The notes: generated by a model not told the origin, from the sequence alone. A stretch of 64,000 nt of DNA from Shewanella sp. VB17 (GCF_013248905.1 NZ_JABRVS010000001.1:4774001-4838000); one strand, 5' to 3'. Numbered from the stretch's first letter, positions 25,554 through 34,661 are shown. A program made the numbers and translations.

Positions 25554-25973
25554 TCAATTACATTTCAATATTAAAAAGACAAGACCGATAAAAAAAACTT
25601 CCATTAAGTAAAAAATGAACAGAGTGGTAGAAAATATCGCATTATGCCATTTGTGTTTAGGTTTATTAAGCTGTTCAAGGATATTCATTTCAAATTGTGT
25701 ATCGTCTTGCTTTCGAATATCATTGTAAACACCTCTAAATAGCCTTTCTTGCCAAAGAAAATAACCATCTAACGTCCAAAAAGCTATAACTGGAATAATG
25801 AAAGATAGTGTTAAAAATGTAGAGTTAGAACCATTACTTCTAGTAATAAATAATATTGCAGCAGCTAGTATTGTCATACTCCAACCCTTTATAAGGAAAG
25901 AGTTATTAGCAAGACGATTTACAATTCCTTGAGTTATTTCTAAATGTTTTATAACTCTATCTTTACCATCCAT
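25554..25973 (-). CDS. Small three-helix membrane protein coupled to TIR-like gene
   Basis: Protein of 139 residues with membrane helices at about 27-44, 52-68 and 112-136 and a cytoplasmic loop of about 40 residues between helices 2 and 3 (YFLWQERLFRGVYNDIRK). The N-terminal helix MDGKDRVIKHLEITQGIVNR precedes LANNSFLIKGWSMTI. I recall this pattern from uncharacterised membrane proteins in accessory DNA, but no function is established. The ATG at 25973 follows the TIR-like stop after one base and has an agagg ribosome site inside that stop region; an upstream extension of the frame would lie inside the neighbour. It is a likely membrane effector in a two-gene defence unit; that role is inference. 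Confidence 0.75.
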   Translation of the reverse strand: MDGKDRVIKHLEITQGIVNRLANNSFLIKGWSMTILAAAILFITRSNGSNSTFLTLSFIIPVIAFWTLDGYFLWQERLFRGVYNDIRKQDDTQFEMNILEQLNKPKHKWHNAIFSTTLFIFYLMEVFFIGLVFLILKCN

Positions 25974-25974
25974 A

Positions 25975-26637
25975 TTAAACCTCTTTGGTAATATCGAAAG
26001 AGTTTCTATCATCTCGAATAGAGATACATTTATTTAAATAATAATCTTTCTGACTTATGAAATCCTTCCATTTTACCGTTTCAATGTATGATGAAGAACC
26101 ACCATAAAAACCTTTACCACAATAGTTACATTGACCTTGATGTTGCTCTTTATTTTTAGCATTGAACATATTGCTACTGAGTATTTGGAATGTTTTATTT
26201 GTTTGGAATTGTTTTGAATTACAAGCAGTACAAGATTCATCTATATAGTAACTGTATGAGCCGTAATAATCGGGCAATACTATAGCAAGTATCCCATTCG
26301 TATGACTCATTCTATCACTTCTTGTGATTTCTTTTAATGAATATGATATTTCCCAAGGAATCCATTGAGAAGACTCAGGAATATGGGTCTCTTTCATGTT
26401 TGGTGAAATAAGAACAAGAGTTACACTGCTATCATGTATTTTATCTTTTAATCTAGTCTTGATAGTCTCATTTTTAAACTGACTTATATCTTCATCACCT
26501 TCACCTTTATAAACTTCATCATGAAGTCGGTTTGTAATTAAATAGTCAACATAACCACGTGCAGTCTGAGTATATCCAGGTAAGTGCTGGACGTTATTAT
26601 CCCGATGTTTATATGAAACAAAAACTTTTTTACCCAT
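25975..26637 (-). CDS. TIR-like (ThsB/DUF1863-type) protein with zinc-ribbon-like insert
   Basis: Cytoplasmic protein of 220 residues. Its N-terminal half has the TIR-like pattern of ThsB/DUF1863 proteins: KKVFVSYKHRDNN at 3-15, VTLVLISPNMKE at 72-83, and WIPWEISYSLKE at 92-103, whose Glu96 is a candidate catalytic residue. The C-terminal half adds paired CxxC motifs, C136/C139 and C170/C173, a zinc-ribbon-like arrangement. TIR proteins of the Thoeris system convert NAD+ to cyclic ADP-ribose signals that activate an effector. Here the partner is a small membrane protein whose start lies one base after this stop. The start has a gga ribosome site; phage defence is inferred. Confidence 0.78.
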   Translation of the reverse strand: MGKKVFVSYKHRDNNVQHLPGYTQTARGYVDYLITNRLHDEVYKGEGDEDISQFKNETIKTRLKDKIHDSSVTLVLISPNMKETHIPESSQWIPWEISYSLKEITRSDRMSHTNGILAIVLPDYYGSYSYYIDESCTACNSKQFQTNKTFQILSSNMFNAKNKEQHQGQCNYCGKGFYGGSSSYIETVKWKDFISQKDYYLNKCISIRDDRNSFDITKEV

Positions 26638-27310
26638 TTTTATAACTCCATGTTTGATTTTAAAAGTAGATTGAGTAGATAAATAGTATTAATACATAAG
26701 AGTTTATTAGGAGGAGAAACACACTCTTTCTTCAATGCAGCCACGTTCCACCTATAACTTTATTGCCTGTCACTTTATATTAACAATCACATTGAATCAA
26801 TTAGTTATCATATACCGTAGTGCTCACGATGCTATTGAGTAGAAAACGGGCATTTTTCCCTCTTTAATTGCTTAATGTTAAAACTCGCTAACGAAGAGAT
26901 GGGACAGTCGTAACTTTATAGACTATACGAAATCCTTTCAGATTAGCTTTTCTAAAGAAAAGAGCTTATTTGGTTTGATGGTCTTTTAGCCTGTAAAAAT
27001 GATAAAGGGGTATAAATAAGCCAGAAAACTAACTAACAAGGCCAAATCGAAGAGGCACACTTGCTTGAAATAACGGGTGTAGATACGGCTGTGGCCGTTG
27101 ACAGCATGGATGCTGTCGTCGAGCTTACAAGGACGTACTTGCAGCGAGCCACAGAAATATCTGCACATACCCCGCTGGAAGCGATAAATAAAAGTCAAGG
27201 TACGACCTTCAACATTCCACCTAACATCACATCAGCCAAAAGATAACACAGCCAAAAGCTAAACCATAAAATGTGATCGGCCTTCATTCGAAGGCCAACA
27301 CATTATTGGT
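26638..27310. other. Gene-poor region upstream of the TIR-like gene
   Basis: About 670 bp with no convincing gene. The left 350 bp are AT-rich and should hold the promoter of the TIR-like gene. The stretch 26986-27246 is open in two frames on opposite strands but looks like repeat DNA (separate entry). Confidence 0.5.
27050..27160. repeat. Possible dispersed repeat remnant
   Basis: Contains gacagcatggatgctgtc (27100-27117, a palindrome) followed by cgagcttacaaggacgtact and tgcagcgagccaca. Similar strings made of a palindromic ATGGATGC core, GAGCTTACA and AGGACGTA occur as spacer repeats in Shewanella genomes as I remember them; no second copy is in this window. Confidence 0.4.
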
Positions 27311-28243
27311 TTATTTTGTCTCTTCAAGCCCTATGCTGTCCATCCAGTGATCAAAGTCCATTAAATTCCCCGGCAAGACCACCTTGCTGGCACTATTGCT
27401 CAAACCATCAAGCTGCTTAAGGTATTCTGCACCGAGCTGCATACGCACCACGTTTTTGCCGCCTGGCGCTGCAATAACCTTTGCTATACGTTCTATCGAT
27501 TCAGCGGTAGCGCGTGCAATGGTGATAATCTCTTCACCTTTCCCTTCTGCTTCATTGATCAACTTTTGCATTTCACCTTCTGAAAGGTTGATCATTTCGG
27601 TTTTAATCCCTTCAGAGCGATTGATCTTACTCTGCTTATCACCTTCACTCTTAGCCAATAGCGCACGACGTTCACGTTCTGCGTTAACCTGCATTTCCAT
27701 GGCATTTTTAACTGTCTCAGGCGGGGTGATATTCTTTATCTCATATCTGTGTACACGAATTCCCCACATAGCACCAGCTTGATCAAGTACTTCAACCACT
27801 TTGGCACTGATCACGTCACGCTCTTCGAAAGTGCGATCTAAATCTAAAGTACCAATGACCGAACGCGTGGTCGTTTGAGCTAACTGGATGGCAGCATAGC
27901 GGTAATCCACCACGCCGTAACTGGCCTTCACTGGATCGACGACTGAAATATAAATCACCCCATCGACTTCGACATTCACCTCATCGCTGGAAAAGCACTC
28001 TTGAGGCGGTACATCAATTGTCTCCTCTTTAAGATCGTGAATATAAGTGACCTTATCAACAAAAGGAATTAAGGCATGAAAGCCTGCATCTAAAGTGGCC
28101 TTATATTTACCTAAACGCTCGACAATATACGCTGACTTAGTCGGTACTAGGCGGATCGATTGAAACAATTTAATAATGAAGACAACAAAGATGATCCCCC
28201 AAATACCTAATACTATAAAATCCGTATTTATACCTGCAATCAT
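27311..28243 (-). CDS. SPFH/band-7 (paraslipin-like) membrane protein
   Basis: SPFH (stomatin/prohibitin/flotillin/HflK) protein of 310 residues. One N-terminal membrane segment (about 5-27) is followed by the SPFH domain with ERLGKYKATLDAGFHALIPF and QLAQTTTRSVIGTLDLDRTF, and then a long charged coiled coil (ERERRALLAKSEGDKQSKIN onward). Such proteins build ring-like oligomers in the inner membrane that organise or protect other membrane proteins. It overlaps the preceding SPFH gene by 4 bp and is the third gene of an nfeD-SPFH-SPFH operon. It resembles QmcA of E. coli and paraslipins. Confidence 0.9.
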   Translation of the reverse strand: MIAGINTDFIVLGIWGIIFVVFIIKLFQSIRLVPTKSAYIVERLGKYKATLDAGFHALIPFVDKVTYIHDLKEETIDVPPQECFSSDEVNVEVDGVIYISVVDPVKASYGVVDYRYAAIQLAQTTTRSVIGTLDLDRTFEERDVISAKVVEVLDQAGAMWGIRVHRYEIKNITPPETVKNAMEMQVNAERERRALLAKSEGDKQSKINRSEGIKTEMINLSEGEMQKLINEAEGKGEEIITIARATAESIERIAKVIAAPGGKNVVRMQLGAEYLKQLDGLSNSASKVVLPGNLMDFDHWMDSIGLEETK

Positions 28244-29172
28244 GAGCGTGCTCCTTTTGTTGAATGTGAACTCACCGCATGAGTCACCTGCTCCATGCCT
28301 TCAAAGAAACCTTCCAATTTGGCCATTTCAGCCGGAATAACGGACACTTCAGCCTCATGTAATATCTTACCAACTTGGCCAATAAACTGCTCTTTAAGCT
28401 GCATGTTCATCGCTTCATTACCGCCATCTAATGCCAGCGCAGTTGATACTAACTCCATCCCTTCGGCTTTCGCTTTGGCGACGATGCTAATTTCTTGAGC
28501 CAGTCCTTTCGCCTCATTAATCCGTTTCTGTTTCTGCCCTTCGGAGATATTAATGGCCTCTTGTCGTTCACCTTCAGATAAGTTAATCATCGCCGCTTTT
28601 TCAGCATTGGCTAAGGTGATTTCAGCGCGCTTTCTTCGCTCTGCTTCCATCTGTTTCTCTAAGGTATGGATAACCTTACGCGATGGCGTGATATTTTTAA
28701 TTTCATAACGCAACACTTTAATCCCCCATGGATCTGAGGCTTTATCTATCTCACGTACGATAGATTCATTTAAGCTATCTCGCTCTGAGAAAGTTTGGCT
28801 TAGGGTCAACTTACCAATTTCTGAGCGCATGGTGGTTTGCGCAAGATTAACCGCAGCAAGACGGTAGTTTTCAATACCATAGCTGGCTAACTTACCATCC
28901 ATCACCTTAAGATAAACCAGTCCATCAACCTCCAATTGAGTGTTATCTTTAGAAATACAGCTCTGAGGTGGCACATCTAGCACCTGTTCACGGATCTCAT
29001 GCCTATAAGACACACGATCAAAAAATGGGATCAAAAAATGAAAGCCTGGCTGCAACACGGCGCGAAACTTACCTAGACGTTCAATGACATTAACCTCCCG
29101 CATCGGAACAATTAACAATAACTTGTAGAGGATAAAAAATACAAATAGCACAAATAATGTAAACACAAACAT
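28240..29172 (-). CDS. SPFH/band-7 membrane protein, paralogue of its neighbour
   Basis: Second SPFH protein, also 310 residues and clearly a paralogue of the downstream gene, with the same order: membrane segment (about 2-20), VNVIERLGKFRAVLQPGFHF, QTTMRSEIGKLTLSQTFSER, and a coiled coil with the repeated segments MINLSEGERQEAINISEGQ. The two proteins probably form a hetero-oligomer, as HflK and HflC do. It is preceded by an NfeD-family gene about 55 bp upstream, and NfeD/SPFH neighbours are a well-known conserved pairing. Confidence 0.9.
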   Translation of the reverse strand: MFVFTLFVLFVFFILYKLLLIVPMREVNVIERLGKFRAVLQPGFHFLIPFFDRVSYRHEIREQVLDVPPQSCISKDNTQLEVDGLVYLKVMDGKLASYGIENYRLAAVNLAQTTMRSEIGKLTLSQTFSERDSLNESIVREIDKASDPWGIKVLRYEIKNITPSRKVIHTLEKQMEAERRKRAEITLANAEKAAMINLSEGERQEAINISEGQKQKRINEAKGLAQEISIVAKAKAEGMELVSTALALDGGNEAMNMQLKEQFIGQVGKILHEAEVSVIPAEMAKLEGFFEGMEQVTHAVSSHSTKGARS

Positions 29173-29226
29173 AAACTCTTTCCTTATTTGTTGGTTGCAC
29201 CTAAATAGTTCATTAATACGATGAGT

Positions 29227-29688
29227 TTATTTAGCATGCTTGATAGGCTCTACAATCAGGCCAATGTTTTCACGACAGATAATTCTAACTTCTGCCCCGA
29301 CAGCAATCTCGCTACCATCACCAAGTGCCGACCATTCGGTTCCCTGAAATTCAATCCGCCCAGGGTGCTGAGCAGGTCCTATCGCCTCTTTCACTAAGGC
29401 AATTTGGTTATAGATATCCAGTTCTTCATCTGTGTTGCCAACATGAGAGTCGCCGCCAACTATTTTTTGCGTCACCTGCCTAAAACCTAACAAAAAAATA
29501 ATAGACACAATAAACCAAAGCGTCAGGCTTTGAGCGATCCCTTCAACTAAACCAATCCCTAAAGATAAGGCCACAATTAAACACGCTCCACCAAGTAAAA
29601 TCACGATCCCACCAGGAATGATCAATTCAGCCAACATCAATAGCAGTCCAACACTGCCCCATATAATAATGGGATCCGTTAACTCCAT
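29227..29688 (-). CDS. NfeD-family membrane protein
   Basis: Short NfeD-type protein of 153 residues: three or four membrane segments in the N-terminal 85 residues (LLLMLAELIIPGGIVILLGG; LWFIVSIIFLLGFRQV) and a C-terminal OB-fold domain with PGRIEFQGTEWSALGDGSEI and VGAEVRIICREN, the NfeD signature. It is the first gene of an operon with two SPFH proteins; short NfeD proteins without the protease domain are the usual SPFH partners and are thought to interact with them through the OB domain. Confidence 0.9.
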   Translation of the reverse strand: MELTDPIIIWGSVGLLLMLAELIIPGGIVILLGGACLIVALSLGIGLVEGIAQSLTLWFIVSIIFLLGFRQVTQKIVGGDSHVGNTDEELDIYNQIALVKEAIGPAQHPGRIEFQGTEWSALGDGSEIAVGAEVRIICRENIGLIVEPIKHAK

Positions 29689-30019
29689 ATACCCTCCTTA
29701 ACTCTGAGCGACGAGTCATCACTATATCAGTTGCGCTGCACTTCTGCGACATAATATGTCCTGATATTTAATAAGTAAAATTTACGTGACGAACCAAAGC
29801 TGCAGCCTCTACATCAAGGTCGATTAGTCATAAAAAATAAAAAAACTTAATATATTCAGTAAAAAGCATGTATTCAATATCTCAATATTTAGCATCAAAC
29901 ATTAAATAACCTATACTTCTTTTGTTAGTAGTGCGCACTCATTTTTAGGCTAACCCGACATCTATCTTAGAATATAATGATTGTGATTAAAATTACCTCT
30001 CCCGATAAAAAGGTAAATA
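29689..30019. promoter_or_regulatory. Divergent intergenic region
   Basis: AT-rich region of about 330 bp between the nfeD operon and the Tsx-like gene. It contains a partial CRP-like site, tgtgattaaaattacc at about 29983-29998, whose left half matches TGTGA while the right half is poor. CRP control of the nucleoside channel would fit what is known of tsx but is weakly supported here. Confidence 0.3.
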
Positions 30020-30769
30020 ATGATGAACAAAAAATGGCTGTTATTGGCCCTCCTCTTAAGCCAACCTGTCATTGCTGACAATAGAGTTCAATGGTGGGAC
30101 ATCAGTATCACTGCTTTACATGGTGACAATTACGATCTTGCACCCTCTGAGAGACAAACCACATTCACCTTCGAGACAGCAGGAGCATGGCAATATGGCG
30201 ACTGGTTTGCTTTCCAAGACTTGACCTATTTTAACGACACTAATACTGACAATACGACTTACGGCGAACTATCAACCCGATTAAGTGTCACTAAAATCAC
30301 AAACAACACCCTGGACTTTGGACCGATTAGCGATGTATCTTTAGCCATCACACTGGAAGAAGGTGAGGGGCCGGTTAAGAGCTTTCTTTATGGTGTGGGC
30401 TTAACCATAACGATCCCTTATTTCAGCTACTTCAATCTCAACACTTATCGCCGTGAAGCACTCAGTAGTAATGGTATCAGTGACGGTTGGCAGATGACGC
30501 CTGCATTTAGAATGGATTTTCCACTCGGTAAATCAACTATCGTCTTGGATGGTTTTTTTGATTGGGTATTTTCGACAAATAATGAAGGATATGCAGAGAA
30601 TTTTCACTTTAACCCTCAGCTAAAATATGATCTTGGTACTGTACTGTTTGGTGAAAATAACAAGAATAAACTGTTTGTTGGTATCGAATATGACTACTGG
30701 AAGAATAAATATGGTGTTAAAGACGTTGACCAAAATACTTATTCGGTGATCGCTAAATATCACTTTTAA
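30020..30769 (+). CDS. Tsx-like nucleoside-specific outer-membrane channel
   Basis: Outer-membrane beta-barrel of 249 residues in the Tsx/OmpK family. A signal peptide (about 1-19, ending PVIA) is followed by QWWDISITALHGDNYD, the usual start of these channels, and by alternating aromatic strands; the C-terminus NTYSVIAKYHF ends in Phe as required for barrel insertion. Tsx channels take up nucleosides. The uridine phosphorylase gene converges from the other strand, so import and cleavage of nucleosides lie side by side. Two ATG codons in tandem (30020 and 30023) precede AACAAA; either may be used. Confidence 0.85.
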   Translation: MMNKKWLLLALLLSQPVIADNRVQWWDISITALHGDNYDLAPSERQTTFTFETAGAWQYGDWFAFQDLTYFNDTNTDNTTYGELSTRLSVTKITNNTLDFGPISDVSLAITLEEGEGPVKSFLYGVGLTITIPYFSYFNLNTYRREALSSNGISDGWQMTPAFRMDFPLGKSTIVLDGFFDWVFSTNNEGYAENFHFNPQLKYDLGTVLFGENNKNKLFVGIEYDYWKNKYGVKDVDQNTYSVIAKYHF

Positions 30770-30806
30770 AACCAACCGGTAAACTTAACGACATTAAAAC
30801 ACCAAC

Positions 30807-30830
30807 AAGGCGCCTATAGCGCCTTTGGCT
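30807..30830. terminator. Bidirectional hairpin between tsx-like and udp genes
   Basis: Stem AAGGCGC / GCGCCTT with loop ctata between two convergent genes; only a short T-run on the plus side. Confidence 0.5.
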
Positions 30831-30863
30831 GATTTAAACGTAAAAAACTACACTCGCTCACAA

Positions 30864-31622
30864 TTAAACTAATAATTTTCTTGCCGCTGCCACCACGATA
30901 GAAATAGCGCTAACTTCAGTGCTCTGCATTTTAGCTTCATCGGGAATTTCTTGCTGTGTACGGTTAACGATCACACCCGCAACACATGCTGCGCGCCAAC
31001 CTTGTGAGGCACACATGGTAAAAAGAGTTGAAGACTCCATTTCATAGTTAAGCACACCTAACTCCTGCCATTGCTGCATAGATCCCTTAAATTGCCGTGT
31101 TACTCGTCCAGACACAGTATCATAACGCTCTTGGCCAGGATAAAAAGTATCCGAAGAAGCCGTGATACCAATATGCGGCTCAAGGCCTGCTTCACGACTC
31201 GCTGCGACCATCGCTGTTGTGCATTCAAAGTCTGCTACTGCAGGAAATTCCATAGGTGCAAAATGCAGACTAGCACCGTCTAAACGAACTGATGCTTGAG
31301 TCACAATAACATCACCAACATTAACATGTGGCTGGATCGCACCTGTCGTACCGATACGTAAAAATGTACTCACGCCGAGTTGAGCCAACTCTTCAACCGC
31401 AATAGAGGTTGACGGACCACCAATCCCTGTTGAACAAATGACCACAGCCTTTTCATCAATATAAGCAAGATAACTGGTATATTCACGATGACTCGCAAGA
31501 AACGTCGCACCATCCATCAATTCAGCAATTTTTTTTACTCGCTCTGGATCACCAGGTACGATAGCTAGACTGGCTCCGTCCAACATTTTTTTAGTCAGTC
31601 CTAAATGGAATACATCTGACAT
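30864..31622 (-). CDS. udp: Uridine phosphorylase
   Basis: Nucleoside phosphorylase-I family enzyme of 252 residues; it splits uridine with phosphate to uracil and ribose 1-phosphate in the cytoplasm. The motifs VPGDPERVKKIAELMD, SHREYTSYLAY, CSTGIGGPSTSIAVEEL, TFLRIGTTGAIQ and the uridine-binding NYEMESSTLF with QWQELG are those of E. coli Udp. The frame extends 11 codons upstream, but the ATG at 31622 has an aaagggg ribosome site and gives the canonical MSDVFHLGLTK start. Together with the convergent Tsx-like channel it forms a nucleoside salvage locus. Confidence 0.95.
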   Translation of the reverse strand: MSDVFHLGLTKKMLDGASLAIVPGDPERVKKIAELMDGATFLASHREYTSYLAYIDEKAVVICSTGIGGPSTSIAVEELAQLGVSTFLRIGTTGAIQPHVNVGDVIVTQASVRLDGASLHFAPMEFPAVADFECTTAMVAASREAGLEPHIGITASSDTFYPGQERYDTVSGRVTRQFKGSMQQWQELGVLNYEMESSTLFTMCASQGWRAACVAGVIVNRTQQEIPDEAKMQSTEVSAISIVVAAARKLLV

Positions 31623-32042
31623 GATAAACACCCCTTTAAAATTTAAATCTGCCAATGATAAAACTCTACTATTGACGGCTTTACTTCATTAAGTCTCATC
31701 GCTTAAGCATTAGCTCACCTTCATTGAGATGAACAAAATCAAGTTTGAAATATAAGCATTTACATATATCTACACCACTAAGATTAACTTGATCACACTT
31801 TTCTGAGCAATAGATAAATGCTACGTAAAACAAACTGATTGAATCAATTTTGCTACACCAAATTTAAAATAAATATATAAAACGTTAATAAGCAATCACC
31901 TTACTACAAACAATGCGAATAAAAATTAGGGGATGTTACTTAAAAAAATCACTTTTTTATTGATTCACATCATGTTTATCGCTTGAAAATAACGCTATTT
32001 TAGACATGAATTAAAGAATAAACAGAGAAAGGAATTGAACCT
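31623..32042. promoter_or_regulatory. Divergent intergenic region, AT-rich
   Basis: 420 bp between udp and the YdcH-type gene. Very AT-rich from 31800 on. It must hold promoters for both genes; I see no gene and no clear operator in it. Confidence 0.4.
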
Positions 32043-32264
32043 ATGTTTCCAGAATACCGAGAACTCATTACAAAATTGAAAACAAATGATGCCCATTTTT
32101 TGAAAGTTTTCAACAAACATAATGCACTCGATGATGAGATAAAAGAATTAGAGTTACACAGCTCATCAGACTTAACGAATAAAGTTCATGCTCTTAAGAT
32201 GAAAAAACTACATATAAAAGAAGAACTACACGCCATATTGAAATCTGTACACCAGCCCACTTAA
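32043..32264 (+). CDS. YdcH (DUF465) family small protein
   Basis: Protein of 73 residues, almost entirely helical and rich in charged residues, with the DUF465/YdcH pattern: FPEYRELITKLKTNDAHFLK, then FNKHNALDDEIKELE and LKMKKLHIKEELHAIL. The family folds as a short helical hairpin or coiled coil of unknown biochemical role. An aaagga ribosome site lies 7 to 12 bases before the start, and a strong terminator follows, so it is a single-gene transcript. Confidence 0.85.
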   Translation: MFPEYRELITKLKTNDAHFLKVFNKHNALDDEIKELELHSSSDLTNKVHALKMKKLHIKEELHAILKSVHQPT

Positions 32265-32288
32265 CCTGCCTTTATCAACAAAAATATA

Positions 32289-32313
32289 AAATGGGCGCAT
32301 TGCGCCTATTTTA
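32289..32313 (+). terminator. Terminator after the YdcH gene
   Basis: Stem AAAATgGGCGCA / TGCGCCtATTTT overlapping at the loop and continuing into TTTTAT; it fits a Rho-independent terminator and may also work for the minus strand. Confidence 0.7.
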
Positions 32314-32382
32314 TATGCAAAAAATACCCTCCCATAAACTAAACTCAATGAACAGCGCAAGACATGACTAATGGGATGACAA

Positions 32383-33228
32383 ATGAAAGAAGATCAATTG
32401 GAGTTGGAATTACAACAACTACAAGGAATATACACTTTCATCTATGAATTTTTAGTTCAATATAGCTTCCAAATCTTAGGGGCTGGGTTGATATTTCTAC
32501 TTGGGCTTTGGGTGGCTAATAAAGCATCAAAAATTGTTGCCGCTCAACTTAAAAAGCATCATATCGACATTACCCTTAGTAACTTCATGTCTAACCTGCT
32601 CAGGATCCTAATCATAGCCATGGTTGGGATTGTCGCTTTAGGTAAGCTCGGCATTAGCATTACTCCAATGGTAGCAGCAATCGGTGCAGCATCTTTAGGT
32701 GCAGGTTTAGCCTTACAAGGTATGCTTTCAAACTATGCAGCTGGGATCACTATCATTATCACTCGTCCTTTTGTCGTCGGCAATACCATTAGCATCAAAG
32801 AAATCACTGGTGTCGTGCAAGATATCTTCCTAGGAATGACGGTGCTTATTAATGAAGAGGGTGAGCAAATTAACATACCAAATAAGCACATAGTCGGTGA
32901 GATATTACATAATTCTTTTGCCAATAAACTTGTCGAAACCCATTTCAACATCAGCTATACATCGGATCCAGACAAAGTTATCAACTTAGCAACTGAGGTT
33001 ATCAAGCAATGCACTGGTGTTAATCAAGAGCAAAGTCCACTTATTGGGATCAATGGCTTTAATAGTATCGGTATTGAAATAAATATCCGTTACTGGGTTC
33101 CTACTCATACCTATTATCAAGATAAATACCAGACAAACCTAGCCATCTATCAAGCGTTACTATCAGCTAATATAGTGTTTCCTTGCCCAGTTAAAGAAGT
33201 ACACATAGAAAAACAAAACTCTGGTTAG
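32383..33228 (+). CDS. MscS-family mechanosensitive channel
   Basis: Inner-membrane small-conductance mechanosensitive channel of 281 residues. Three membrane segments lie at about 22-46, 66-88 and 93-120; the pore helix reads AAIGAASLGAGLALQGMLSN with the Gly/Ala packing of MscS TM3, followed by GITIIITRPFVVGNTI, the beta domain (INIPNKHIVGEILHN) and an alpha/beta C-terminal cap. It protects the cell against hypo-osmotic shock. The size matches the minimal MscS type. It begins about 120 bp after the YdcH gene, downstream of that gene's terminator, so it has its own promoter. Confidence 0.92.
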   Translation: MKEDQLELELQQLQGIYTFIYEFLVQYSFQILGAGLIFLLGLWVANKASKIVAAQLKKHHIDITLSNFMSNLLRILIIAMVGIVALGKLGISITPMVAAIGAASLGAGLALQGMLSNYAAGITIIITRPFVVGNTISIKEITGVVQDIFLGMTVLINEEGEQINIPNKHIVGEILHNSFANKLVETHFNISYTSDPDKVINLATEVIKQCTGVNQEQSPLIGINGFNSIGIEINIRYWVPTHTYYQDKYQTNLAIYQALLSANIVFPCPVKEVHIEKQNSG

Positions 33229-33638
33229 GACGAACGTAAATCACAATCAACTTTGATACACCTTGTATAGAGAAGGTCAATAATTCGAAATACTTATTAA
33301 CAACGCTTATTTTCTATCGTGAAAAACGAAAAACACACAATTAAAAACAATAAATACACGTAAACCCACAATTAAAAACACACTAATAACAGTAAATATT
33401 TACAAAAATTGACTTAAGCCACTTATATTTAAACTAAAAAACAAACAAAAACAAAATAAGCAACAAAATACAACATGATCAACATTTAGTAAGTATAAAT
33501 CTGGACTGGCAATCACATATAAGTAAAACTAATAATCATTATAAGTATTACTCTATCGATCCATGACAATAATTTAATCAAAATACACGGTGTATAAAAA
33601 TGAATAATTTTGAATGTCCATTTAAGGGATCACATAAA
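33229..33638. other. Very AT-rich leader region before ompA-type gene
   Basis: 410 bp without genes, with long A-rich runs on the plus strand. The stretch aataatcattataa near 33530 matches one half of a Fur box but the other half is missing. The 5' leader of the OmpA-type mRNA probably lies in the right part. Confidence 0.4.
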
Positions 33639-34661
33639 ATGAAAAAATCAATTCTAGCTATCGCATTAATGAGCACTATCTCATATGCCAATGCCGCTGA
33701 CGTTGACAACACTTGGTATATAGGTGCAGGTGCGGGGCAAAATAACTACGAATCAGTAGATGCTACCAGTCACCTAGGTGATGATAGCGACTTAGCATGG
33801 AACGCAATCATTGGTTATCAGCTGAACAAATATTTCGCAGTAGAAGCTGGTTGGCAAGATCTTGGAACCAATGATGATACTCACCTTTGGAGCACGGGTA
33901 TTGATGGTTCTGAATCTATTGACGTAGATGGTTTCACACTTGGCTTAGTTGGTACACTGCCGCTAAGTGAGAAATGGTTCCTAACAGGTGAAGCTGGTGC
34001 TTATCAGTACCACCTTGCTCACCAGATGAGTGCGGATTATTATGTCAGCACTACTGACACCGCCGCTTACTTTGGTGCCGGTGTTGGTTACAAGATAACC
34101 GACTCTTTAGAAGTTTCAGCCAAATATCGTCGTTTCGCTAATATTGATGAGACGAGCTGGAACACTGCTGACATGGACGCACAGACTGTTGGTATCCAAA
34201 TGCTGTACCGTTTCGGCGTTAAACCGACACCTGTAGCAGTTGTTCTACCTGCAATTATCGAAGAAACTAAACCTGCACCTCGCCCAGAGCCTGTTTATGA
34301 AACACAAACAGAGCAAAGTAGCGTAACGGTTCTATTCGGCTTCGATTCTTCAGAACTCAGTAGTACAGCAACTGCTAAGCTAGACGACGTTATTCGTGTC
34401 TCTAAGCTCAGTGAAAATGACGCAATTGTGCTGACTGGTCAGTCAGATAATCAAGGTGCTTCTGAATATAACCAAAAACTATCTGAAACACGTGTTAAAC
34501 AAGTTGAAGACTACCTCATGTCTCACGGTTTAGAAGTTAAGAGCTTAGAAACACAAGCTTCTGGCGATCAAGATTCACACGCTACAACACTTTCAGAGCG
34601 TGCTCTAGAGCGTCGTGTTATCATCAATTTAACTGGTGAAACACAAGTACTTGTCCCTTAA
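33639..34661 (+). CDS. OmpA-family outer-membrane protein
   Basis: Outer-membrane protein of 340 residues. Signal peptide about 1-20 (ending SYANA-AD), then an eight-stranded OmpA barrel (DNTWYIGAGAGQNNY to GIQMLYRFGV), a proline-rich hinge with PAPRPEPVYETQ, and the C-terminal OmpA peptidoglycan-binding domain with VLFGFDSSELSSTATAKLDD, LTGQSDNQGASEYNQKLSET and ERALERRVII. A longer frame begins at 33600, but the ATG at 33639 has an aaggga ribosome site and starts the signal peptide correctly. It anchors the outer membrane to peptidoglycan. It is transcribed alone. Confidence 0.93.
   Translation: MKKSILAIALMSTISYANAADVDNTWYIGAGAGQNNYESVDATSHLGDDSDLAWNAIIGYQLNKYFAVEAGWQDLGTNDDTHLWSTGIDGSESIDVDGFTLGLVGTLPLSEKWFLTGEAGAYQYHLAHQMSADYYVSTTDTAAYFGAGVGYKITDSLEVSAKYRRFANIDETSWNTADMDAQTVGIQMLYRFGVKPTPVAVVLPAIIEETKPAPRPEPVYETQTEQSSVTVLFGFDSSELSSTATAKLDDVIRVSKLSENDAIVLTGQSDNQGASEYNQKLSETRVKQVEDYLMSHGLEVKSLETQASGDQDSHATTLSERALERRVIINLTGETQVLVP

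Noticed and set aside
26986..27246. Overlapping frames on both strands next to the accessory pair
   Set aside because: They lie in repeat-like DNA, have no ribosome site and no recognisable protein pattern.
33528..33545. Fur-box-like half site before the OmpA-type gene
   Set aside because: Only one half of the consensus matches; the other half is A-rich sequence.
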